Positions 20,480-31,552 of a stretch of DNA of 64,000 nt are shown piece by piece. The stretch covers positions 1,178,001 through 1,242,000 of the forward strand of contig OZ218957.1 in NCBI GenBank assembly GCA_965112735.1. The letters run 5' to 3'. The DNA comes from Phaeosaccion multiseriatum (taxonomy: Eukaryota; Ochrophyta, other classes). How positions within the stretch are numbered: position 1 is the stretch's first letter; the number at the start of each line of letters is the position of its first letter. The notes beneath the pieces were generated by a model. The model did no database searches. It had not been told where the DNA came from and saw only the letters and a program-made list of their open reading frames with translations. Position numbers and translations under genes: made by a program.

Positions 20480-20926
20480 AGAAGGCGGAGAGGGTAGTAG
20501 GACGTCAGGAGAGTCCTACAGTGATAGGCTGGTGGTGGGGAAAGGGCGAAGAGGGCAAAAGGCGCCGGTACGCAACACCGGGGAGGCGGTCGGCACGCAA
20601 CACCAGACACCGCGGTCCTAAGCCATAGAGCCCCACAACACCGGCGAAGGGAAAGAAAAGAAGAGTTCCGGCACGCAACACCGTGGAGACTGTCGGCACG
20701 CAACACCAGGCACAGTCTCCCTATCTCTCCTTCTCTCGCCCACGAGGATCCCGGCTCGCAACACCAGGCGGATCCCCTTGGCCAACACAAAGCGCTCTGT
20801 CCGGGCCCGGGACAGAGGCTTGCTTTCCGCCTCACCAGTATCTACCTCTCCTCCTTGGCAGTGTGTCCCGCCTTACCTGTGCACTGTCTCCGTTGCTTCA
20901 GTAGGCGGCAACACACTCCAAGGCTC
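20480..20926 (-). repeat. A1 repeat and leader with paired 13-mers
   Basis: 20649-20926 is A1, identical to A2. The leader between A1 and gag extends the set of GGCACGCAACACC-like 13-mers: 20566, 20592, 20670, 20695 and 20753. The outer end GAGCCTTGG (minus) abuts satellite without the linker seen in other copies. Confidence 0.85.
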
Positions 20927-23900
20927 ATTTGAGCCCATCCAAGGCCCCACTTGGCGCTGTTGCGGCACTGTAGTATCTCAGCTGGGCCTGTGGTCCTGAG
21001 CACATGCTCAGCGCGGGCATGATGCGGCCAGCAAATGCGTCGTTCGGCCTGTGTATGCCCCGCAAATGCCGGCTTGGGGCCTTTTTGATCCCAGCAAGGA
21101 GCCAGATTGGGCCATTTCAGCCCATTCAAGGCCCCACTTGGCGCTGTTGCGGCACTGTAGTACCTCAGCTGGGCCTATTGACCTGAGATTCGGCTCGGTG
21201 CGGGCATGATGTGGCCAGCAAATGCGTCGTTCGGCCTGTGTATGCCCCGCAAATGCCGGCTTGGGGCCTTTTTGATCCCAGCAAGGAGCCAGATTGGGCC
21301 ATTTGAGCCCATCCAAGGCCCCACTTGGCGCTGTTGCGGCACTGTAGTATCTCAGCTGGGCCTGTGGTCCTGAGCACATGCTCAGCGCGGGCATGATTCG
21401 GCCAGCAAATGCGTCGTTCGGCCTGTGTATGCCCCGCAAATGCCGGCTTGGGGTTTTTTTGATCCCAGCAAGGAGCCAGATTGGGCCATTTGAGCCCATC
21501 CAAGGCCCCACTTGGCGCTGTTGCGGCACTGTAGTATCTCAGCTGGGCCTGTGGTCCTGAGCACATGCTCAGCGCGGGCATGATGCGGCCAGCAAATGCG
21601 TCGTTCGGCCTGTGTATGCCCCGCAAATGCCGGCTTGGGGCCTTTTTGATCCCAGCAAGGAGCCAGATTGGGCCATTTGAGCCCATCCAAGGCCCCACTT
21701 GGCGCTGTTGCGGCACTGTAGTATCTCAACTGGGCATGTTGACCTGAGCATATGCTCGGTGCGGGCATGATGCGGCCAGCAAATGCGTCGTTCGGCCTGT
21801 GTATGCCCCGCAAATGCCGGCTTGGGGCCTTTTTGATCCCAGCAAGGAGCCAGATTGGGCCATTTGAGCCCATCCAAGGCCCCACTTGGCGCTGTTATGG
21901 CACTGTAGTATCTCAGCTGGGCCTATTGACCTGAGATTCGGCTCGGTGCGGGCATGATGTGGCCAGCAAATGCGTCGTTCGGCCTGTGTATGCCCCGCAA
22001 ATGCCGGCTTGGGGCCTTTTTGATCCCAGCAAGGAGCCAGATTGGGCCATTTGAGCCCATTCAAGGCCCCACTTGGCGCTGTTGCGGCACTGTAGTATCT
22101 CAGCTGGGCCTGTGGTCCTGAGCACATGCTCAGCGCGGGCATGATGCGGCCAGCAAATGCGTCGTTCGGCCTGTGTATGCCCCGCAAATGCCGGCTTGGG
22201 GTTTTTTTGATCCCAGCAAGGAGCCAGATTGGGCCATTTGAGCCCATCCAAGGCCCCACTTGGCGCTGTTGCGGCACTGTAGTATCTCAGCTGGGCCTGT
22301 GGTCCTGAGCACATGCTCAGCGCGGGCATGATGCGGCCAGCAAATGCGTCGTTCTGGCTGTGTGGGCCAGAAAAATCCAGCAAGGAGCCAGATTGGGCCA
22401 TTTGAGCCCATCCAAGGCCCCACTTGGCGCTGTTGCGGCACTGTAGTATCTCAGCTGGGCCTGTGGTCCTGAGCACATGCTCAGCGCGGGCATGATGCGG
22501 CCAGGAAATGCGTCGTTCTGGCTGTGTGGGCCATAAAAATCCAGCAAGGAGCCAGATTGGGCCATTTGAGCCCACCCAAGGCCCTACTTGGCGCTGTTGC
22601 GGCACTGTAGTATCTCAGTTGGGCCTGTGGTCCTGAGCACATGCTCAGCGCGGGCATGATGCGGCCAGGAAATGCGTCGTTCTGGCTGTGTGGGCCAGAA
22701 AAATCCAGCAAGGAGCCAGATTGGGCCATTTTGAGCCCATCCAAGGCCCCACTTGGCGCTGTTGCGGCACTGGAGTACCTCACGTAGATCTGTTGACCTG
22801 AGCATATGCTCGGTGCGGGCATGATGCGGCCAGCAAATGCGTCGTTCGGCCTGTGTATGCCCCGCAAATGCCGGCTTGGGGCCTTTTTGATCCCAGCAAG
22901 GAGCCAGATTGGGCCATTTGAGCCCATCCAAGGCCCCACTTGGCGCTGTTGCGGCACTGTAGTATCTCAGCTGGGCATGTTGACCTGAGCATATGCTCGG
23001 TGCGGGCATGATGCGGCCAGCAAATGCGTCGTTCGGCCTGTGTATGCCCCGCAAATGCCGGCTTGGGGCCTTTTTGATCCCAGCAAGGAGCCATTTGAGC
23101 CCATTCAAGGCCCCACTTGGCGCTGTTGCGGCACTGTAGTATCTCAGCTGGGCCTGTGGTCCTGAGCACATGCTCAGCGCGGGCATGATGCGGCCAGCAA
23201 ATGCGTCGTTCGGCCTGTGTATGCCCCGCAAATGCCGGCTTGGGGCCTTTTTGATCCCAGCAAGGAGCCAGATTGGGCCATTTGAGCCCATCCAAGGCCC
23301 CACTTGGCGCTGTTGCGGCACTGTAGTATCTCAGCTGGGCATGTTGACCTGAGCATATGCTCGGTGCGGGCATGATGCGGCCAGCAAATGCGTCGTTCGG
23401 CCTGTGTATGCCCCGCAAATGCCGGCTTGGGGCCTTTTTGATCCCAGCAAGGAGCCAGATTGGGCCATTTCAGCCCATTCAAGGCCCCACTTGGCGCTGT
23501 TATGGCACTGTAGTATCTCAGCTGGGCCTATTGACCTGAGCATATGCTCAGCGCGGGCATGATGCGGCCAGCAAATGCGTCGTTCGGCCTGTGTATGCCC
23601 CGCAAATGCCGGCTTGGGGCCTTTTTGATCCCAGCAAGGAGCCAGATTGGGCCATTTGAGCCCATCCAAGGCCCCACTTGGCGCTGTTGCGGCACTGTAG
23701 TATCTCAGCTGGGCCTGTGGTCCTGAGCACATGCTCAGCGCGGGCATGATGCGGCCAGCAAATGCGTCGTTCGGCCTGTGTGGGCCAAATAAACCCAGCA
23801 AGGAGCCAGATTGGGCCATTTCAGCCCATTCAAGGCCCCACTTGGCGCTGTTGCGGCACTGTAGTATCTCAGCTGGGCCTGTTGACCTGAGCATATGCTC

Positions 23901-26900
23901 GGTGCGGGCATGATGTGGCCAGCAAATGCGTCGTTCGGCCTGTGTATGCCCCGCAAATGCCGGCTTGGGGCCTTTTTGATCCCAGCAAGGAGCCAGATTG
24001 GGCCATTTGAGCCCATTCAAGGCCCCACTTGGCGCTGTTGCGGCACTGTAGTATCTCAGCTGGGCCTGTGGTCCTGAGCACATGCTCAGCGCGGGCATGA
24101 TGCGGCCAGCAAATGCGTCGTTCGGCCTGTGTATGCCCCGCAAATGCCGGCTTGGGGCCTTTTTGATCCCAGCAAGGAGCCAGATTGGGCCATTTGAGCC
24201 CATCCAAGGCCCCACTTGGCGCTGTTGCGGCACTGTAGTATCTCAGCTGGGCATGTTGACCTGAGCATATGCTCGGTGCGGGCATGATGCGGCCAGCAAA
24301 TGCGTCGTTCGGCCTGTGTATGCCCCGCAAATGCCGGCTTGGGGCCTTTTTGATCCCAGCAAGGAGCCAGATTGGGCCATTTGAGCCCATCCAAGGCCCC
24401 ACTTGGCGCTGTTGCGGCACTGTAGTATCTCAGCTGGGCCTATTGACCTGAGATTCGGCTCGGTGCGGGCATGATGTGGCCAGCAAATGCGTCGTTCGGC
24501 CTGTGTATGCCCCGCAAATGCCGGCTTGGGGCCTTTTTGATCCCAGCAAGGAGCCAGATTGGGCCATTTGAGCCCATTCAAGGCCCCACTAGGCGCTGTT
24601 GCGGCACTGTAGTATCTCAGCTGGGCCTGTGGTCCTGAGCACATGCTCAGCGCGGGCATGATTCGGCCAGCAAATGCGTCGTTCGGCCTGTGTATGCCCC
24701 GCAAATGCCGGCTTGGGGTTTTTTTGATCCCAGCAAGGAGCCAGATTGGGCCATTTGAGCCCATCCAAGGCCCCACTTGGCGCTGTTGCGGCACTGTAGT
24801 ATCTCAGCTGGGCCTGTGGTCCTGAGCACATGCTCAGCGCGGGCATGATGCGGCCAGCAAATGCGTCGTTCTGGCTGTGTGGGCCAGAAAAATCCAGCAA
24901 GGAGCCAGATTGGGCCATTTGAGCCCATCCAAGGCCCCACTTGGCGCTGTTGCGGCACTGTAGTATCTCAGCTGGGCCTGTGGTCCTGAGCACATGCTCA
25001 GCGCGGGCATGATGCGGCCAGCAAATGCGTCGTTCGGCCTGTGTATGCTCCGCAAATGCCGGCTTGGGGCCTTTTTGATCCCAGCAAGGAGCCAGATTGG
25101 GCCATTTCATTCAAGGCCCCACTTGGCGCTGTTATGGCACTGTAGTATCTCAGCTGGGCCTATTGACCTGAGCATATGCTCGGTGCGGGCATGATGCGGC
25201 CAGCAAATGCGTCGTTCGGCCTGTGTATGCCCCGCAAATGCCGGCTTGGGGCCTTTTTGATCCCAGCAAGGAGCCATTTGAGCCCATTCAAGGCCCCACT
25301 TGGCGCTGTTGCGGCACTGTAGTATCTCAGCTGGGCCTGTGGTCCTGAGCACATGCTCAGCGCGGGCATGATGCGGCCAGCAAATGCGTCGTTCGGCCTG
25401 TGTATGCCCCGCAAATGCCGGCTTGGGGCCTTTTTGATCCCAGCAAGGAGCCAGATTGGGCCATTTGAGCCCATCCAAGGCCCCACTTGGCGCTGTTGCG
25501 GCACTGTAGTATCTCAGCTGGGCATGTTGACCTGAGCATATGCTCGGTGCGGGCATGATGCGGCCAGCAAATGCGTCGTTCGGCCTGTGTATGCCCCGCA
25601 AATGCCGGCTTGGGGCCTTTTTGATCCCAGCAAGGAGCCAGATTGGGCCATTTCAGCCCATTCAAGGCCCCACTTGGCGCTGTTATGGCACTGTAGTATC
25701 TCAGCTGGGCCTATTGACCTGAGCATATGCTCGGTGCGGGCATGATGCGGCCAGCAAATGCGTCGTTCGGCCTGTGTATGCCCCGCAAATGCCGGCTTGG
25801 GGCCTTTTTGATCCCAGCAAGGAGCCAGATTGGGCCATTTGAGCCCATCCAAGGCCCCACTTGGCGCTGTTGCGGCACTGTAGTATCTCAGCTGGGCCTG
25901 TGGTCCTGAGCACATGCTCAGCGCGGGCATGATGCGGCCAGCAAATGCGTCGTTCGGCCTGTGTGGGCCAAATAAACCCAGCAAGGAGCCAGATTGGGCC
26001 ATTTCAGCCCATTCAAGGCCCCACTTGGCGCTGTTGCGGCACTGTAGTATCTCAGCTGGGCCTATTGACCTGAGCATATGCTCGGTGCGGGCATGATGTG
26101 GCCAGCAAATGCGTCGTTCGGCCTGTGTATGCCCCGCAAATGCCGGCTTGGGGCCTTTTTGATCCCAGCAAGGAGCCAGATTGGGCCATTTCAGCCCATT
26201 CAAGGCCCCACTTGGCGCTGTTGCGGCACTGTAGTATCTCAGCTGGGCCTGTGGTCCTGAGCACATGCTCAGCGCGGGCATGATGCGGCCAGCAAATGCG
26301 TCGTTCGGCCTGTGTATGCCCCGCAAATGCCGGCTTGGGGCCTTTTTGATCCCAGCAAGGAGCCAGATTGGGCCATTTGAGCCCATCCAAGGCCCCACTT
26401 GGCGCTGTTGCGGCACTGTAGTATCTCAGCTGGGCATGTTGACCTGAGCATATGCTCGGTGCGGGCATGATGCGGCCAGCAAATGCGTCGTTCGGCCTGT
26501 GTATGCCCCGCAAATGCCGGCTTGGGGCCTTTTTGATCCCAGCAAGGAGCCAGATTGGGCCATTTCAGCCCATTCAAGGCCCCACTTGGCGCTGTTATGG
26601 CACTGTAGTATCTCAGCTGGGCCTATTGACCTGAGCATATGCTCGGTGCGGGCATGATGCGGCCAGCAAATGCGTCGTTCGGCCTGTGTATGCCCCGCAA
26701 ATGCCGGCTTGGGGCCTTTTTGATCCCAGCAAGGAGCCAGATTGGGCCATTTGAGCCCATCCAAGGCCCCACTTGGCGCTGTTGCGGCACTGTAGTATCT
26801 CAGCTGGGCCTGTGGTCCTGAGCACATGCTCAGCGCGGGCATGATGCGGCCAGCAAATGCGTCGTTCGGCCTGTGTGGGCCAAATAAACCCAGCAAGGAG

Positions 26901-29900
26901 CCAGATTGGGCCATTTCAGCCCATTCAAGGCCCCACTTGGCGCTGTTGCGGCACTGTAGTATCTCAGCTGGGCCTATTGACCTGAGCATATGCTCGGTGC
27001 GGGCATGATGTGGCCAGCAAATGCGTCGTTCGGCCTGTGTATGCCCCGCAAATGCCGGCTTGGGGCCTTTTTGATCCCAGCAAGGAGCCAGATTGGGCCA
27101 TTTCAGCCCATTCAAGGCCCCACTTGGCGCTGTTGCGGCACTGTAGTATCTCAGCTGGGCCTGTGGTCCTGAGCACATGCTCAGCGCGGGCATGATGCGG
27201 CCAGCAAATGCGTCGTTCGGCCTGTGTATGCCCCGCAAATGCCGGCTTGGGGCCTTTTTGATCCCAGCAAGGAGCCAGATTGGGCCATTTGAGCCCATCC
27301 AAGGCCCCACTTGGCGCTGTTGCGGCACTGTAGTATCTCAGCTGGGCATGTTGACCTGAGCATATGCTCGGTGCGGGCATGATGCGGCCAGCAAATGCGT
27401 CGTTCGGCCTGTGTATGCCCCGCAAATGCCGGCTTGGGGCCTTTTTGATCCCAGCAAGGAGCCAGATTGGGCCATTTGAGCCCATCCAAGGCCCCACTTG
27501 GCGCTGTTATGGCACTGTAGTATCTCAGCTGGGCCTATTGACCTGAGATTCGGCTCGGTGCGGGCATGATGTGGACAGCAAATGCGTCGTTCGGCCTGTG
27601 TATGCCCCGCAAATGCCGGCTTGGGGCCTTTTTGATCCCAGCAAGGAGCCAGATTGGGCCATTTGAGCCCATCCAAGGCCCCACTTGGCGCTGTTGCGGC
27701 ACTGTAGTATCTCAGCTGGGCATGTTGACCTGAGCATATGCTCGGTGCGGGCATGATGCGGCCAGCAAATGCGTCGTTCGGCCTGTGTATGCCCCGCAAA
27801 TGCCGGCTTGGGGTTTTTTTGATCCCAGCAAGGAGCCAGATTGGGCCATTTGAGCCCATCCAAGGCCCCACTTGGCGCTGTTGCGGCACTGTAGTATCTC
27901 AGCTGGGCCTGTGGTCCTGAGCACATGCTCAGCGCGGGCATGATGCGGCCAGCAAATGCGTCGTTCTGGCTGTGTGGGCCAGAAAAATCCAGCAAGGAGC
28001 CAGATTGGGCCATTTGAGCCCATCCAAGGCCCCACTTGGCGCTGTTGCGGCACTGTAGTATCTCAGCTGGGCCTGTGGTCCTGAGCACATGCTCAGCGCG
28101 GGCATGATGCGGCCAGCAAATGCGTCGTTCGGCCTGTGTATGCTCCGCAAATGCCGGCTTGGGGCCTTTTTGATCCCAGCAAGGAGCCAGATTGGGCCAT
28201 TTCATTCAAGGCCCCACTTGGCGCTGTTATGGCACTGTAGTATCTCAGCTGGGCCTATTGACATGAGCATATGCTCGGTGCGGGCATGATGCGGCCAGCA
28301 AATGCGTCGTTCGGCCTGTGTATGCCCCGCAAATGCCGGCTTGGGGCCTTTTTGATCCCAGCAAGGAGCCATTTGAGCCCATTCAAGGCCCCACTTGGCG
28401 CTGTTGCGGCACTGTAGTATCTCAGCTGGGCCTGTGGTCCTGAGCACATGCTCAGCGCGGGCATGATGCGGCCAGCAAATGCGTCGTTCGGCCTGTGTAT
28501 GCCCCGCAAATGCCGGCTTGGGGCCTTTTTGATCCCAGCAAGGAGCCAGATTGGGCCATTTGAGCCCATCCAAGGCCCCACTTGGCGCTGTTGCGGCACT
28601 GTAGTATCTCAGCTGGGCATGTTGACCTGAGCATATGCTCGGTGCGGGCATGATGCGGCCAGCAAATGCGTCGTTCGGCCTGTGTATGCCCCGCAAATGC
28701 CGGCTTGGGGCCTTTTTGATCCCAGCAAGGAGCCAGATTGGGCCATTTGAGCCCATCCAAGGCCCCACTTGGCGCTGTTGCGGCACTGTAGTATCTCAGC
28801 TGGGCCTGTGGTCCTGAGCATATGCTCAGCGCGGGCATGATGCGGCCAGCAAATGCGTCGTTCGGCCTGTGTGGGCCAAATAAACCCAGCAAGGAGCCAG
28901 ATTGGGCCATTTCAGCCCATTCAAGGCCCCACTTGGCGCTGTTGCGGCACTGTAGTATCTCAGCTGGGCCTGTTGACCTGAGCATATGCTCGGTGCGGGC
29001 ATGATGTGGCCAGCAAATGCGTCGTTCGGCCTGTGTATGCCCCGCAAATGCCGGCTTGGGGCCTTTTTGATCCCAGCAAGGAGCCAGATTGGGCCATTTG
29101 AGCCCATTCAAGGCCCCACTTGGCGCTGTTGCGGCACTGTAGTATCTCAGCTGGGCCTGTGGTCCTGAGCACATGCTCAGCGCGGGCATGATGCGGCCAG
29201 CAAATGCGTCGTTCGGCCTGTGTATGCCCCGCAAATGCCGGCTTGGGGCCTTTTTGATCCCAGCAAGGAGCCAGATTGGGCCATTTGAGCCCATCCAAGG
29301 CCCCACTTGGCGCTGTTGCGGCACTGTAGTATCTCAGCTGGGCATGTTGACCTGAGCATATGCTCGGTGCGGGCATGATGCGGCCAGCAAATGCGTCGTT
29401 CGGCCTGTGTATGCCCCGCAAATGCCGGCTTGGGGCCTTTTTGATCCCAGCAAGGAGCCAGATTGGGCCATTTGAGCCCATCCAAGGCCCCACTTGGCGC
29501 TGTTGCGGCACTGTAGTATCTCAGCTGGGCCTATTGACCTGAGATTCGGCTCGGTGCGGGCATGATGTGGCCAGCAAATGCGTCGTTCGGCCTGTGTATG
29601 CCCCGCAAATGCCGGCTTGGGGCCTTTTTGATCCCAGCAAGGAGCCAGATTGGGCCATTTGAGCCCATTCAAGGCCCCACTAGGCGCTGTTGCGGCACTG
29701 TAGTATCTCAGCTGGGCCTGTGGTCCTGAGCACATGCTCAGCGCGGGCATGATTCGGCCAGCAAATGCGTCGTTCGGCCTGTGTATGCCCCGCAAATGCC
29801 GGCTTGGGGTTTTTTTGATCCCAGCAAGGAGCCAGATTGGGCCATTTGAGCCCATCCAAGGCCCCACTTGGCGCTGTTGCGGCACTGTAGTATCTCAGCT

Positions 29901-31241
29901 GGGCCTGTGGTCCTGAGCACATGCTCAGCGCGGGCATGATGCGGCCAGCAAATGCGTCGTTCTGGCTGTGTGGGCCAGAAAAATCCAGCAAGGAGCCAGA
30001 TTGGGCCATTTGAGCCCATCCAAGGCCCCACTTGGCGCTGTTGCGGCACTGTAGTATCTCAGCTGGGCCTGTGGTCCTGAGCACATGCTCAGCGCGGGCA
30101 TGATGCGGCCAGCAAATGCGTCGTTCGGCCTGTGTATGCTCCGCAAATGCCGGCTTGGGGCCTTTTTGATCCCAGCAAGGAGCCAGATTGGGCCATTTCA
30201 TTCAAGGCCCCACTTGGCGCTGTTATGGCACTGTAGTATCTCAGCTGGGCCTATTGACATGAGCATATGCTCGGTGCGGGCATGATGCGGCCAGCAAATG
30301 CGTCGTTCGGCCTGTGTATGCCCCGCAAATGCCGGCTTGGGGCCTTTTTGATCCCAGCAAGGAGCCATTTGAGCCCATTCAAGGCCCCACTTGGCGCTGT
30401 TGCGGCACTGTAGTATCTCAGCTGGGCCTGTGGTCCTGAGCACATGCTCAGCGCGGGCATGATGCGGCCAGCAAATGCGTCGTTCGGCCTGTGTATGCCC
30501 CGCAAATGCCGGCTTGGGGCCTTTTTGATCCCAGCAAGGAGCCAGATTGGGCCATTTGAGCCCATCCAAGGCCCCACTTGGCGCTGTTGCGGCACTGTAG
30601 TATCTCACGTAGATCTGTTGACCTGAGCATATGCTCGGTGCGGGCATGATGCGGCCAGCAAATGCGTCGTTCGGCCTGTGTATGCCCCGCAAATGCCGGC
30701 TTGGGGCCTTTTTGATCCCAGCAAGGAGCCAGATTGGGCCATTTCAGCCCATTCAAGGCCCCACTTGGCGCTGTTATGGCACTGTAGTATCTCAGCTGGG
30801 CCTATTGACCTGAGCATATGCTCGGTGCGGGCATGATGCGGCCAGCAAATGCGTCGTTCGGCCTGTGTATGCCCCGCAAATGCCGGCTTGGGGCCTTTTT
30901 GATCCCAGCAAGGAGCCAGATTGGGCCATTTTGAGCCCATCCAAGGCCCCACTTGGCGCTGTTGCGGCACTGTAGTATCTCAGCTGGGCCTGTGGTCCTG
31001 AGCACATGCTCAGCGCGGGCATGATGCGGCCAGCAAATGCGTCGTTCGGCCTGTGTGGGCCAAATAAACCCAGCAAGGAGCCAGATTGGGCCATTTCAGC
31101 CCATTCAAGGCCCCACTTGGCGCTGTTGCGGCACTGTAGTATCTCAGCTGGGCCTATTGACCTGAGCATATGCTCGGTGCGGGCATGATGTGGCCAGCAA
31201 ATGCGTCGTTCGGCCTGTGTATGCCCCGCAAATGCCGGCTT
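20927..31241 (+). repeat. Satellite array, segment 3 (largest, with duplicated blocks)
   Basis: About 10.3 kb of 187/164-bp units in the same orientation. Clear internal block copies: a 912-bp block (four long plus one short unit) at ~25514-26425 repeated at ~26426-27337, and a block at ~23869-25504 repeated at ~28960-30595 (offset 5091), with a third partial copy at ~28255. Sequence at ~21726-22957 matches ~11194-12425 in segment 2 (offset 10532). Most units are nearly identical, which indicates recent homogenisation. Confidence 0.97.
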
Positions 31242-31552
31242 AGCCTGTTCAGCAGCGCAGCAACGGAACTTTGTTTCTCGCGGAACAGAGACGAGGACGA
31301 GGTGGGAGACATGGGAGCCAGCAGGGCGAAGCGTCAGCGTAGGTGCTTGGTACCGCCCCAAGGGGGGGGTCCCCTCTGGGGAGATGTACAGTATGTCAGT
31401 GAAGCAGGGAATTTAGATTTTTCAGTCCTCAGCATGCATACCGCGACGCCTTGGAGCGGGAGTCGGACATCTCCCGGGCCCTCGCCTACGACTGAAGGGA
31501 GGAGGCCTCTCACTGGCTTCCCACCTTCGCCCGAGCGCCGCGACCGCGCGAA
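31242..31552 (+). mobile_element. 311-bp minimal derivative of the YR retroelement
   Basis: Linker (31242-31424, identical to 3526-3708) is joined directly to the last ~128 bp of the B repeat (31425-31552, identical or nearly so to 9189-9316). It starts AGCCTGTTC and ends GCGCGAA. Satellite on both sides rebuilds an unbroken unit (CCGGCTT + GGGGCC), so the copy inserted precisely and without target duplication. Everything internal is deleted. Confidence 0.85.

Larger units (their letters stand above)
14002..20926 (-). mobile_element. Tyrosine-recombinase (DIRS/PAT/Ngaro-type) retrotransposon
   Basis: Read on the minus strand the order is A1 (20926-20649), gag-like ORF, RT/RNase H ORF, tyrosine recombinase ORF, B1 (15314-14913), a 179-bp linker, A2 (14733-14456), 52 bp, B2 (14403-14002). 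A1 and A2 read as identical over 278 bp and B1 and B2 over about 400 bp. This A1-ORFs-B1-A2-B2 order is the split direct repeat architecture known from PAT and Ngaro elements. All three ORFs are open. No integrase of the DDE type and no target duplication are seen. The A1 end lacks the linker and abuts satellite (ATTTGAGCC), so the 5' end may be truncated by about 180 bp. Confidence 0.9.

Noticed and set aside
31242-31552. Spliced-and-reinserted retroelement RNA
   Set aside because: The deletion joint follows TTTTTCAG, an acceptor-like sequence, but it lies on the donor side, so simple splicing cannot make it.
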